A stretch of 64,000 bases of DNA from Paenibacillaceae bacterium (GTDB lineage Bacteria; Bacillota; Bacilli; Paenibacillales; NBRC-103111), in assembly GCA_029256185.1 (NCBI GenBank), contig JAQSYI010000017.1:1-64000 (forward strand), written 5' to 3'. This document shows, in pieces, positions 27,938 to 35,973 of the stretch. The notes under the pieces were generated by a model. That model saw only the letters and a program-made list of their open reading frames with translations, was not told where the DNA came from and did not search any database. Every line of letters starts with the position of its first letter. The stretch's first letter is position 1. Both the position numbers and the translations under genes were made by a program.

Positions 27938-28969
27938 TTAGTGGGTTTGCTCCCGCTGAAGTTGCTCGATCCGTTCCAGGGAAAGATCGGTTACTTTGGC
28001 GATCAGAGTGATATCCAGATTTTCAGCCAGCATTTGCCGCGCGACTTCGAGCTTGCCTTCCAGCTTGCCTTCGAGTTTTCCTTCGAGCTTGCCCTCAAGT
28101 TTGCCTTCGAGTTTACCCAACAGTTTGCCTTCCACAAGCCCCTCATCCCGGCCCTCGCGTTTAATCGCATCAAGCGTTTCGCCCAGACTCATAACGGTTT
28201 CCCCCTTCTTGATATGATCCATAAAATCCTGTACCAGCTTCTGCCCTTCAGGCAATCGTTTCGCCAAGATATGTCCCATCCAGGTAAAGAACTTTTGCCG
28301 GTTCTCCTCCGGCAGGCTCCGAATGGTTCCCATCAGCTTCTCCAGCCGGTTCTGCAGCTCATCCTTATCCTGCGTTTGATCCAGCAGAAACACCGAGCCG
28401 ATAGTATTGGACAAAGCGAATAAATCTTCCTTCTTATATCGTTCCACATCGATCAGCAAGTACTCGAAATCGATGAGTTGAGAGCCGAACAGCTCTTCCC
28501 GGGCAATCTTGTCCCGGAAGCGGCGGCTGGCCGTCCATGGACCATTGCCGTTATACAAAACAATGGGCACAATCGGTGGCATTAGGAATCCTTTTTGCTC
28601 CGCCAGCTTTTTATTCTGACCCTCCATCCAATATCTCCAGATGGCCACCTGATACAGCAACAAACGATAAGGCATCAGGAAATCCACGCCGGATTGCAGC
28701 TCCAGAAGCAGGTAAAACAACACATCCTGTCCGTTGACCTTAACCTGATACACAATATCCGCTTCCTGCTTCTTGAAGTCAGGCAGAATAAAAGAACGCG
28801 GGACTTGTTGGACATGGGACTCATCAACTGCCTTCACCCAACCCTTATCGATAAACGAATGCAGCAATTCCACAAACAGTTTCTTACTGGAGAACAAGAA
28901 GCGATATGCCGTGTCATGGGGGTGGTGAATCGTGTCATCTTGCCGGTCCTGTTGTTCGCCAAAATCCAT
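27938..28969 (-). CDS. Rpn-family PD-(D/E)XK nuclease (recombination-promoting, transposase-like)
   Basis: Product of 343 residues. The N-terminal HDTAYRFLFSSKKLFVELLHSFI, the DFKKQEADIVYQVKVNG stretch and LLLELQSGVDFLMPYRLLLYQVAIW form the PD-(D/E)XK nuclease core seen in Rpn proteins, with Asp in EADIVY and the E-x-Q motif in LELQS. Rpn proteins nick DNA and stimulate RecA-independent recombination, and have been linked to phage defence in some bacteria. The C-terminus has six GKLE tetrapeptides, then VARQMLAENLDITLIAKVTDLSLERIEQLQ, a small helical tail typical of the family. A defective relative lies at 47267-48123. Confidence 0.9.
   Translation of the reverse strand: MDFGEQQDRQDDTIHHPHDTAYRFLFSSKKLFVELLHSFIDKGWVKAVDESHVQQVPRSFILPDFKKQEADIVYQVKVNGQDVLFYLLLELQSGVDFLMPYRLLLYQVAIWRYWMEGQNKKLAEQKGFLMPPIVPIVLYNGNGPWTASRRFRDKIAREELFGSQLIDFEYLLIDVERYKKEDLFALSNTIGSVFLLDQTQDKDELQNRLEKLMGTIRSLPEENRQKFFTWMGHILAKRLPEGQKLVQDFMDHIKKGETVMSLGETLDAIKREGRDEGLVEGKLLGKLEGKLEGKLEGKLEGKLEGKLEVARQMLAENLDITLIAKVTDLSLERIEQLQREQTH
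28049..28130 (-). repeat. 12-bp tandem repeats encoding GKLE units
   Basis: Within the Rpn gene, a 12-bp unit (minus strand GGCAAGCTCGAA and variants) is repeated about six times and encodes Gly-Lys-Leu-Glu. The bases vary between copies mainly at third positions. Such repeats can change copy number by slippage while keeping the frame. Confidence 0.8.
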
Positions 28970-29394
28970 TATCCATCCACCACTCCCCAGGTCCGTTTGT
29001 TACTTCTATTAAATCATTTTTGAGCTCATTCGGTCAATATTTCGATAGCTCCTCAAATCTATATGCAAACCCACAGCAAGTTAACTTTGCGGCTGCCGCT
29101 CCTGCTTCCTTTGCACCTTCTCTCTTGCTGCGATTTCAAGGTTTGGCCAAATAAAAGCACCATTTGCACCATACTATCCAGAATTACCGCAGGTTTTAGC
29201 CCCTACGTGTCTTACAACCACTTCCGCAACAATCCTAAATGAATATCGTCTATATGGAGAGATTAATTTCCAATAAAAGGAGGATGTTTAACTTCAGCGT
29301 CTTGTATGCGTCCTGCTCGCAGGCATAAGGAGGCTGGGCTAGCGTCTGTACCTGGCTGTGGATGGTTTGCTTCTCCAGCGAAAATCGCTTTCTT
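28970..29394. other. Intergenic region holding a gene remnant
   Basis: Between the sigma-factor gene and the Rpn gene, 425 bp carry no complete gene. The only recognisable content is the 3' remnant at 29081-29143. No clear terminator for the sigma-factor gene was found. Confidence 0.6.
29081..29143 (-). pseudogene. 3' remnant of a paralogue of the gene at 27267
   Basis: Read on the minus strand this encodes NLEIAAREKVQRKQERQPQS and a TAA stop. Ten of 20 residues are identical to the C-terminus of the 123-residue hypothetical protein (NLELAARDKLQKQQEEHRLN), with conservative changes at most of the rest and the stop at the same place. Upstream similarity stops abruptly, so this is a truncated relic. 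Confidence 0.6.
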
Positions 29395-30975
29395 TCACAT
29401 AGGCTTCGCCGTAAGCTTGCCGGTGGAGCTGTCCCAGCGCCATGGAACATCATATCCCTGCAAATGCAGTCCGCCAAACCATTCGTCTATGCCTTGCAGG
29501 GCCACGCGATCCGCTGTCCCCTCCAGCATCTGCTCCCCCCACCCGCTCAGGCTGACCAAACGGTTGAGAAATTCCCGAGCTTGCCGGAAGTCCCAGCCGG
29601 GCTCGGCGTTCTCGATAATCAGCAGAGGACGGTCGCCTTCCACCATGGCGCGGAGGTACTTCCAATACTCCCAATCGCCCATGCCGAGAATATGCAGCAT
29701 ATCGGTAACCTGCCGAAACAATTCCAGCGGCGTATTCACTCCCTCCCGAACAGCCTGAAGCGTAGTCTGTTCCACAATCCCCAGACCGTTGCCAACAGAC
29801 GGCAAGCGCGACAAATGGGCTTTGAAGGCATCATAGGCGAAGGTCAAGCCGGAAGCCTTCAATTCCGCCTCCTTCTTTTCCAGCAACCCCGCCAGCCGCA
29901 TGGGATCAGGAGAGGAGTAGGCCTGCCAAAGCTCGCTTCCCAGCTTGAATTCCGGCTGTCCAATGGTTCGCCATGTCCCGGACAAGGTCTTAAGCTGCGC
30001 CGGAGACAGCTGCCCCAGCCCGTGAAACCTTTCAATTCCCGGGAACTCGCCAATGCACAGCAAGCTCAGCTTCGTATTCCGCAATTTCTGTCTGTTGAAC
30101 CAGTGAAGCAGATACGAGAGCATGCTCTGATCGAACAAGTCATGCTCAAACCATAAGATGACTTCATTATATTTGGAAAATTCGCCAAGCTTCCGCTCCT
30201 GTTCCTCACAGTTCTCTATGTACTCACTGGCGGGGACTCCGAGCTTTGCCTGCAGAAACTGGGAGCGGCAGGCACGTTCTCCCGGCCCGGTAAGATCTTC
30301 GAACAGAGGACCGCATGAGTAGATTTCTCGCCATACCAATACATCTCCCTGAACAATCCCCTGCTTCAGCATGTTGCCTACCGAGTCACCGTTCACAATA
30401 TGCAGCATATGTTCTCCTTCCTCATGCAAATAATGAAACAAGGAAGCCAGGTTGGCCACGGGAAGCGCGCCTCTCAGCTTATGGCGGGCATCATACAGAC
30501 GCTTTTTGAGTGTCTGTACCGGAGTGCCCAGATAGTCGGAAATTTCCTGAAGGGAATACCCGTAATAATAAAACAGCTGCACAGGCAGCCGCAATTTGGG
30601 AGACAAGGCTTGCACGGTTTGCTCGAGAATTCGACTTGCCTCCCTCTGCTCTGCAATATCCGCGACATCTGTCATCACATGGCTTAGCTGCATAGCATCA
30701 CTCAATGGCAGTGCAGAAGAATGCATGCCACGCCGTATACGCTGGCATTGTCTTACGACAATGGTTTTGAACCAGCCCGGGAATGCAGAGGGATCGTTCA
30801 GCTTGTTCAAGTTCAGAAAGGCTTCGACGAACGCTTCCTGAACGGCATCCTCTGCAAGATGGATATCCTTCAGCATCTCGTAAGACACAGCATAAGCCAT
30901 CCCGCGAAAATGCACCATCAGCTGCGAAAACGCCTCCCCGCTCCCCTGACGCGCATCCACAACCCATTGCCGCAT
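29395..30975 (-). CDS. ECF-type sigma factor fused to a DUF1835-like domain
   Basis: Product of 526 residues. Residues 1-180 are an ECF sigma factor: region 2 (MLKDIHLAEDAVQEAFVEAFLNLNKL, PSAFPGWFKTIVVRQCQR) and region 4 (LSPKLRLPVQLFYYYGYSLQEISDYLGTPVQTLKKRLYDARHKLR). From about 188 a DUF1835-like domain begins (HIVNGDSVGNMLKQ, GDVLVWREIYSCGPLFED), followed by a conserved-looking C-terminal part (about 320-526). DUF1835 proteins are usually separate and their function is not established. No anti-sigma gene is adjacent, so the fused part may control sigma activity; that is inference. ATG at 30975 has AGGAG 8 bases upstream. Confidence 0.85.
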   Translation of the reverse strand: MRQWVVDARQGSGEAFSQLMVHFRGMAYAVSYEMLKDIHLAEDAVQEAFVEAFLNLNKLNDPSAFPGWFKTIVVRQCQRIRRGMHSSALPLSDAMQLSHVMTDVADIAEQREASRILEQTVQALSPKLRLPVQLFYYYGYSLQEISDYLGTPVQTLKKRLYDARHKLRGALPVANLASLFHYLHEEGEHMLHIVNGDSVGNMLKQGIVQGDVLVWREIYSCGPLFEDLTGPGERACRSQFLQAKLGVPASEYIENCEEQERKLGEFSKYNEVILWFEHDLFDQSMLSYLLHWFNRQKLRNTKLSLLCIGEFPGIERFHGLGQLSPAQLKTLSGTWRTIGQPEFKLGSELWQAYSSPDPMRLAGLLEKKEAELKASGLTFAYDAFKAHLSRLPSVGNGLGIVEQTTLQAVREGVNTPLELFRQVTDMLHILGMGDWEYWKYLRAMVEGDRPLLIIENAEPGWDFRQAREFLNRLVSLSGWGEQMLEGTADRVALQGIDEWFGGLHLQGYDVPWRWDSSTGKLTAKPM

Positions 30976-31010
30976 ATGCTTCACTCCTCATGTTTTCGTA
31001 TCTCTAACAA

Positions 31011-31037
31011 GTGCCGATTTGAAGGAGAATGGTTACA
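31011..31037 (-). promoter_or_regulatory. Possible autoregulated ECF promoter
   Basis: On the minus strand TGTAACC (31037-31031) and CGGCAC (31016-31011), 14 bases apart, resemble the AAC/CG-type -35 and -10 boxes recognised by ECF sigma factors. The position fits a leader of about 30-35 bases before the sigma gene start. This would give autoregulation. The assignment rests on motif shape only. Confidence 0.35.
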
Positions 31038-31072
31038 AAATTTCTTGAAAAATTTCTGTTGCCGCGCGTACC

Positions 31073-31081
31073 ATTATATCA
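31073..31081 (-). promoter_or_regulatory. Extended -10 vegetative promoter of the sigma-factor gene
   Basis: TGATATAAT on the minus strand (31081-31073) is a consensus extended -10 element. The -35 is poor, which is tolerated by extended -10 promoters. It would give a leader of about 95 bases to the start at 30975. Confidence 0.5.
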
Positions 31082-31124
31082 CAGTCCTCGGTGCGTAGAC
31101 TGCCGAAGGAGATAGGCGGATGAG

Positions 31125-31157
31125 AAAACGCGACAGACGGGTTCCTCCGTCTGCCGC
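31125..31157 (-). terminator. Terminator of importer B/GH88 operon side of the sigma gene
   Basis: On the minus strand GCGGCAGACGG (31157-31147) pairs with CCGTCTGTCGC (31140-31130), 11 bp with one G-U, followed by GTTTTC. It lies 43 bases after the GH88 stop codon. Confidence 0.8.
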
Positions 31158-31199
31158 GCCATTGCTTCTTACATTCTTGTAAAGCTCAAAGCTCCTTAG

Positions 31200-32333
31200 C
31201 TACCAGCACGACACATAGTTGGGATCGAGAGATTGGGCCAATGCCTCCATGAAGAAATAATCCCCGTAGATCGTATAGACCTCCCGGCCGTTGGAGTGCT
31301 TGAGCATGCCCGCTGTGGCAGCGTCCCCGTCCAGATAGTCCGCCGACGCCAGCGCCGTCAGGCTGCGCTCCGCCTGCTCCCGCCAGCCGCCCTCCGGGTC
31401 CTGCCGCGCCAGCTCCAGAAACCCGCAGGCCGCAATGGCCGCTGCGGAGCTATCCTTGCGCGGGCTCTCCTTCGGGGGCAATCGGAAATCCCATACGGGC
31501 ACCGCATCCCCCCGCAGCTCTGCGAGAAACCTGCGGGCCAGCCGGATGGAGGTGTCCAGATAAGCGGGATTTCCCGTGTAGCGGGCGGCAATGGCGAAGC
31601 CATAGATGGCCCAGGCCGTCCCTCTGGCCCAGTGGGACTCATCGGCAAAGCCGCAGAAGTTGCAGCCGCCCAACGGCTCGCCGCTCGCTTCATCGAAGCG
31701 GTAGGCATGGTACACGCTGCCATCCTCCCGCACCATCAGCCGGGCCGTAAAATCCGCATGCCTCGCGGCAATATCCCGGTAGAACGGATTGCCCGTCTCT
31801 TCCGCCGCCCAGAACAGCAGCGGCAGATTCATCATGGTATCGATAATGGCGATGCCGCTGCCCCAGGCCTCGGGACCGGACTGGTCCATCCGGCCCCAGG
31901 CTTTGATGTACCCTCCCGGCAGCACAAACCGGGCAGCCAGCAGCTCCGCGGCTTTTAAGGCGGTGCGGCGCTGGTTCACATCTCCCGTGAGCTTGTAATG
32001 CTTCACTGAATAGGGACTGTAGAGAAAGCCCAAGTCATGCATGGTTTCCGCAGCATGCCGGGTCACCTTGTCATGATAAGTCGTGTAGAAGCGGTTGATC
32101 CATTTGAAGCGCTCCAAATCGTGTTGCCTTTCAAACGCCAGCAGCTCCATCCCGGAGTAAAACGATGCCACCCAGCACCCGATATCATGGAAGGGCTTTC
32201 TGGTGGAAGGCTCAGCCCGGAAATATTGTCCGTCCTTCTTTTCCAAAAACTCCCACAGCTCTCCCGTAAATTCCCGCCGGCTGATCTCCAATTTGCGCAA
32301 TCCTGTTTCCCAAGCCTGCTGCAAGGTACTCAT
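31200..32333 (-). CDS. Unsaturated glucuronyl hydrolase (GH88)
   Basis: Product of 377 residues, the same length as characterised GH88 enzymes, with no signal peptide. GH88 enzymes hydrate the unsaturated uronic acid that polysaccharide lyases leave at the non-reducing end, releasing monosaccharides in the cytoplasm. Family signatures are present: TMHDLGFLYS with Asp100 and GIAIIDTMMNLPLLFW with Asp165, the two catalytic Asp positions, then ARGTAWAIYGFA, RKDSSAAAIAACGFLEL and IYGDYFFMEAL. ATG at 32333 has GGGGGAGC 9 bases upstream. It follows the importer B lipoprotein gene by 17 bases, so imported lyase products are the likely substrate. GH105 is the main alternative, but the motifs fit GH88 better. 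Confidence 0.92.
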   Translation of the reverse strand: MSTLQQAWETGLRKLEISRREFTGELWEFLEKKDGQYFRAEPSTRKPFHDIGCWVASFYSGMELLAFERQHDLERFKWINRFYTTYHDKVTRHAAETMHDLGFLYSPYSVKHYKLTGDVNQRRTALKAAELLAARFVLPGGYIKAWGRMDQSGPEAWGSGIAIIDTMMNLPLLFWAAEETGNPFYRDIAARHADFTARLMVREDGSVYHAYRFDEASGEPLGGCNFCGFADESHWARGTAWAIYGFAIAARYTGNPAYLDTSIRLARRFLAELRGDAVPVWDFRLPPKESPRKDSSAAAIAACGFLELARQDPEGGWREQAERSLTALASADYLDGDAATAGMLKHSNGREVYTIYGDYFFMEALAQSLDPNYVSCW

Positions 32334-32350
32334 CACCAAATTGCTCCCCC

Positions 32351-33922
32351 TTAATTCTTCCTGTTCTGCTCGTACAGCTGATTGGCTTCGTCTGTCACCA
32401 CCTGGCCTCCGGCCTTCTTCCACTTATCCACGAATTGGTCGAAGCCCTGATTTAAATCCACATCCCCAGTAATGAACTTGATAAAATATTCCTTCTCCAT
32501 ATTCTTCAGATCGGGATAGTTGGCCAGGGACGGTATACTGAACTTCACCTTGTCGATCAAAAGCTCCACTCCTTCGGAAGCCTGCTTGCGGTAAGCCAGG
32601 TCCTCATCATTGTAGAGCACCTTTTCAAAATCAAGGGTCTTCCGGGAGAATAGCCCGTAGTAGTTGCCAAGCCCCAGCTTCGTCTGCTCCTCCTTGGGCT
32701 GGTATTCCTTCTTCGCCACCGGCTTGCCGTTTTCCATGGTGTAATGAACGCCTTCCTCGCCAAACTGGGAGAACAGCATGGAATCCTTATCGCTGTAGAA
32801 GGAGCGGAGAATTTCATAGATCTTTTTCTTCTTGGCCGGGTCCTTCTCCACATCAATGCCCATACCGATATAGTTGGACGTCAGCCCGTAAGCCAACAGC
32901 TTGCCCGGACCGGAAGGCCCCTCCAGAGCTTTGCCGGTTACAACGTTAAATCCTTTCTTCTCCGCCAGTTGGGTCGTTGAACCATTGGGACGGATATAGG
33001 TCCAACTGGTATCGCTCATGCCCACAATTCCATTAACGAACTCTTCTTTTTTGCCGTCGGCCGTAATAAACTCCGGGTCCAGCACCCCATCCTTGAACCA
33101 TTTGTTCAGCAGCCGGAAGCCTTCTCTTGCCTGTTCGGTAGTCATGCCGTACTCCAGCTTGCCGTTGGCGTTTGGCTGCCAATACATGGGATGAATGCCG
33201 AAGGCTCCAAAAATAGCCGGAGCAGCGTCTCCCAGATTACTCTTGCCTTTTATCGTCAGCCCGTAGGTATCCTTCTTGCCATTGCCGTCGGGATCGTTAT
33301 TGCGGAATTTATACAGCACATCCTCCAGCTCCGCCAAGGTTTTGGGCGGCTCCTTATAGCCGATGGCCTCCAGCCATTTGCCGTTGTAGACAGGGGAAAC
33401 AGGATAGATGCCGTCCAGATTGGTAATGGGCACCCCGTAATTTTTCCCGCCGATCTTGCCGTTGTTCCAGGCGTCGGGATCGGAGCTGTCAATGAACTGG
33501 GCCAGCTCCGGAAGCTCCGCCTTGATTTCGTCAATCGGCAGCTCGGTCAACAGCCCTTGCTTGGAATAAGCCTCCACATCCGCAACTCCCCACAGCAGCC
33601 ACACATCGGGCACATCATTGGTGGCCAGACGGATATTCAACTGATCCCTCCAGTTGGAGCGGTCAATGCGCATATTGGTGATTTTTACATTAAATTTCTG
33701 CTCCATCCAGGTTTGCACCAGATTGCCGTCCTTCTCCGGGAAATCGAAGCTTAGCCAGGATATTTCAATAGGCTTCTCCTTCGTGATATCGCTTCCAATT
33801 GGAGCGGCAGAGGGGCTTGCTCCTCCCTCCTTCCCTTCTTCCTTGGCACAGCCCAGCAGCCCTCCCGTCATAAGCGCCGCCGCCAAAACCAATACTCCCG
33901 CTTTTTTCATGACTTTTCTCAT
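32351..33922 (-). CDS. Extracellular sugar-binding lipoprotein of importer B
   Basis: Product of 523 residues. The lipobox LLGC puts the lipid on Cys25, after a short hydrophobic signal. The mature part begins with a Lys/Glu-rich tether and has family 1 solute-binding features (VPDVWLLWGVADVEAYSKQGLLTELP, NDPDGNGKKDTYGLTI). It lies between the permeases and the GH88 gene in one unit and should bind an acidic oligosaccharide; the ligand is inferred. Ribosome binding site AAGGGGAG is 8 bases before the ATG. Confidence 0.93.
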   Translation of the reverse strand: MRKVMKKAGVLVLAAALMTGGLLGCAKEEGKEGGASPSAAPIGSDITKEKPIEISWLSFDFPEKDGNLVQTWMEQKFNVKITNMRIDRSNWRDQLNIRLATNDVPDVWLLWGVADVEAYSKQGLLTELPIDEIKAELPELAQFIDSSDPDAWNNGKIGGKNYGVPITNLDGIYPVSPVYNGKWLEAIGYKEPPKTLAELEDVLYKFRNNDPDGNGKKDTYGLTIKGKSNLGDAAPAIFGAFGIHPMYWQPNANGKLEYGMTTEQAREGFRLLNKWFKDGVLDPEFITADGKKEEFVNGIVGMSDTSWTYIRPNGSTTQLAEKKGFNVVTGKALEGPSGPGKLLAYGLTSNYIGMGIDVEKDPAKKKKIYEILRSFYSDKDSMLFSQFGEEGVHYTMENGKPVAKKEYQPKEEQTKLGLGNYYGLFSRKTLDFEKVLYNDEDLAYRKQASEGVELLIDKVKFSIPSLANYPDLKNMEKEYFIKFITGDVDLNQGFDQFVDKWKKAGGQVVTDEANQLYEQNRKN

Positions 33923-33992
33923 GCTTCATGCTCCCCTTTTCTGTTATATTCCAACGCTGCAACTGCTGCAATCAGCGCGCCGGTTCCTCCAC

Positions 33993-34880
33993 TCATCCCT
34001 TCAGAGACCCTACCATAATGCCCTTGACAAAATGCTTCTGGATAAACGGATACACGGTCAGAATAGGCAGCATGGTAATCATCAGCACCGCCGCCTTCAC
34101 TGTCTCCGCCACCACCTGCTCCTCCGAGGCCTGCTCCATCAGCCGCTGCATCTCCGCATTGTCATTTTCCACAATCAGCCGCCTTAAATAAATTTGCAGC
34201 ACAACCTTGGATTGGTCCTGAACATACAGGAGGGCATTGAACCATTCGTTCCAATGATGCACCGCCACCCACAGCCCCACCGTAGCCAGAATCGGCTTGG
34301 ACAAGGGCAGCACCACCCGGAACAGCACATGAATGTCATTGGCCCCGTCCATCTTGGCCGAATCCTCCAGCTCCTGGGGAATGGACATCAGGAAATTACG
34401 GAGAATCATCAGATAGAAGGTGTTGAACATCCCCGGAATAATCAGCGCCCAACGGGTATCGTACAAGCCGATGTTTTTGATCAGCAGCACCGTGGGAATA
34501 AGCCCGCCGCTGAAAAACATCGTGATCACCACCACCATGGTAATCGTGCTGCGATGGGGCAAATATCTCTTGGACAGGGCATACGCCCCCAGAGTCATGC
34601 AGATTAAGGATAATGCTGTGCCCACAACGGTACGGAAGATGGTGTTGTAATAGCCCATCCAGATGCCGGTCGTTTGAAAGGCCTGCTTGTACGAAGCCAC
34701 CGATGCCTCCTGGGGATACAGGTGGATGCCGGGACGCACCGATTCGGCAGGGGTACTGAAGGACAGGGACAGAATATGAATGAACGGATACAGCATCATC
34801 ATACTGATAACGCATACAATAATAACTGCGGTAATCTGAAAGACCTTCTCCCCGGTTGTCATCCGGTTGAACAGGCTCAT
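33993..34880 (-). CDS. Carbohydrate ABC permease of importer B (LplC-like)
   Basis: Product of 295 residues with six membrane helices. The EAA loop is QELEDSAKMDGANDIHVLFRVVLPLSKP (about 185-212), and the C-terminus is QKHFVKGIMVGSLKG. Its ATG overlaps the stop of the partner permease (ATGA), a sign of tight co-translation. Confidence 0.95.
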   Translation of the reverse strand: MSLFNRMTTGEKVFQITAVIIVCVISMMMLYPFIHILSLSFSTPAESVRPGIHLYPQEASVASYKQAFQTTGIWMGYYNTIFRTVVGTALSLICMTLGAYALSKRYLPHRSTITMVVVITMFFSGGLIPTVLLIKNIGLYDTRWALIIPGMFNTFYLMILRNFLMSIPQELEDSAKMDGANDIHVLFRVVLPLSKPILATVGLWVAVHHWNEWFNALLYVQDQSKVVLQIYLRRLIVENDNAEMQRLMEQASEEQVVAETVKAAVLMITMLPILTVYPFIQKHFVKGIMVGSLKG

Positions 34881-35863
34881 ATGAGACCCTCCTGCCCGCT
34901 CTTTTTCACCAGATAGTTGGTTGAGAGCACCAGAATAAAGGCAATGACGTTCTTGAATAATCCTACCGCCGTAGTAAAGCTGTATTGGAGCTGGGTGATG
35001 CCCACCCGGTACACGTATGTGTCCAGAATATCCGCTACGCTGTACACCGCCGGATTATAAAGATTCAGCACTTGATCGAAGCCCGCATTGAGAATATTGC
35101 CGATCCGGAAGATAAACATGATGGCGATCACCGACATAATGGAAGGCAAGGTAATGTGCAGCGTCTGCTTCCAGCGTCCCGCGCCATCCATCACAGCCGC
35201 CTCGTACAGATGGGGATCAATGCTCGTCAGCGCCGCCAGATAAATAATGGTGCCCCAGCCCGCTTCCTTCCAGATGGAGGATACCACCAGCGTAAAGCGG
35301 AAGGTGGACGGGCTGCCCAGGAAATAAATCGGATCTACGCCCATTAACGACAACAAATAATTGACTATCCCTGTATTGGGGGACAGGATGGTGACCAACA
35401 GACCGCTCAGCACTACCCAAGACAGGAAGTGGGGCAGGTAGGAGATGGTCTGGGCAATTTTCTTGAAGGTCTTCAGACGGATTTCGTTAAACAGCAACGC
35501 CAGCAGAATGGGCGCGGGAAATCCGAAAATGATGTGATAAAAGCTCAAGATCACCGTATTTTTTAAGATCCTGAAAAAATCCTGAGAAGCGGTGAACATA
35601 TACACAAAGTGCTTCATTCCCACCCACGGGCTGCCTGCGATCCCTTCTCTGATCCGGTAATCCTTGAAGGCAATCTGAATGCCGTACAAGGGACCGTATT
35701 CAAAAATTCCGTAATACACCATCAGGGGCAACAACATTAAAAACAGGTATTTGCATTTTTTATACTCCTTCCACAGATTGCGGTACTTGGAGCTGGTCCA
35801 CCTCCCAGGTTCGCTCTTCGCTCGAATGTCTTGCGCCGGACTGTCTGCCGCCATATGTGCCAT
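34877..35863 (-). CDS. Carbohydrate ABC permease of importer B (LplB-like)
   Basis: Product of 328 residues. After a basic N-terminal tail it has KYLFLMLLPLMVYYGIFEYGP and six membrane helices. The EAA-like loop is PHLYEAAVMDGAGRWKQTLHITLP. ATG at 35863 is chosen because AAGGAGGG lies 7 bases upstream; the open frame extends 15 codons further without a signal. It follows the membrane AraC sensor gene by 110 bases. Confidence 0.94.
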   Translation of the reverse strand: MAHMAADSPAQDIRAKSEPGRWTSSKYRNLWKEYKKCKYLFLMLLPLMVYYGIFEYGPLYGIQIAFKDYRIREGIAGSPWVGMKHFVYMFTASQDFFRILKNTVILSFYHIIFGFPAPILLALLFNEIRLKTFKKIAQTISYLPHFLSWVVLSGLLVTILSPNTGIVNYLLSLMGVDPIYFLGSPSTFRFTLVVSSIWKEAGWGTIIYLAALTSIDPHLYEAAVMDGAGRWKQTLHITLPSIMSVIAIMFIFRIGNILNAGFDQVLNLYNPAVYSVADILDTYVYRVGITQLQYSFTTAVGLFKNVIAFILVLSTNYLVKKSGQEGLI

Positions 35864-35973
35864 TGCGATTCCCTCCTTCAACGTTAGCCTAAGCCAGGGA
35901 AACGGCATTTGGCAATTACAGCTTCTGAACCGGTGTTATTGCATATGAACATCCGGGACATTCACGGCTATTA

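Noticed and set aside
27938..28969. Rpn gene considered as an insertion-sequence transposase
   Set aside because: No terminal inverted repeats or target duplication were found around it; Rpn proteins are nucleases, not IS-type transposases.
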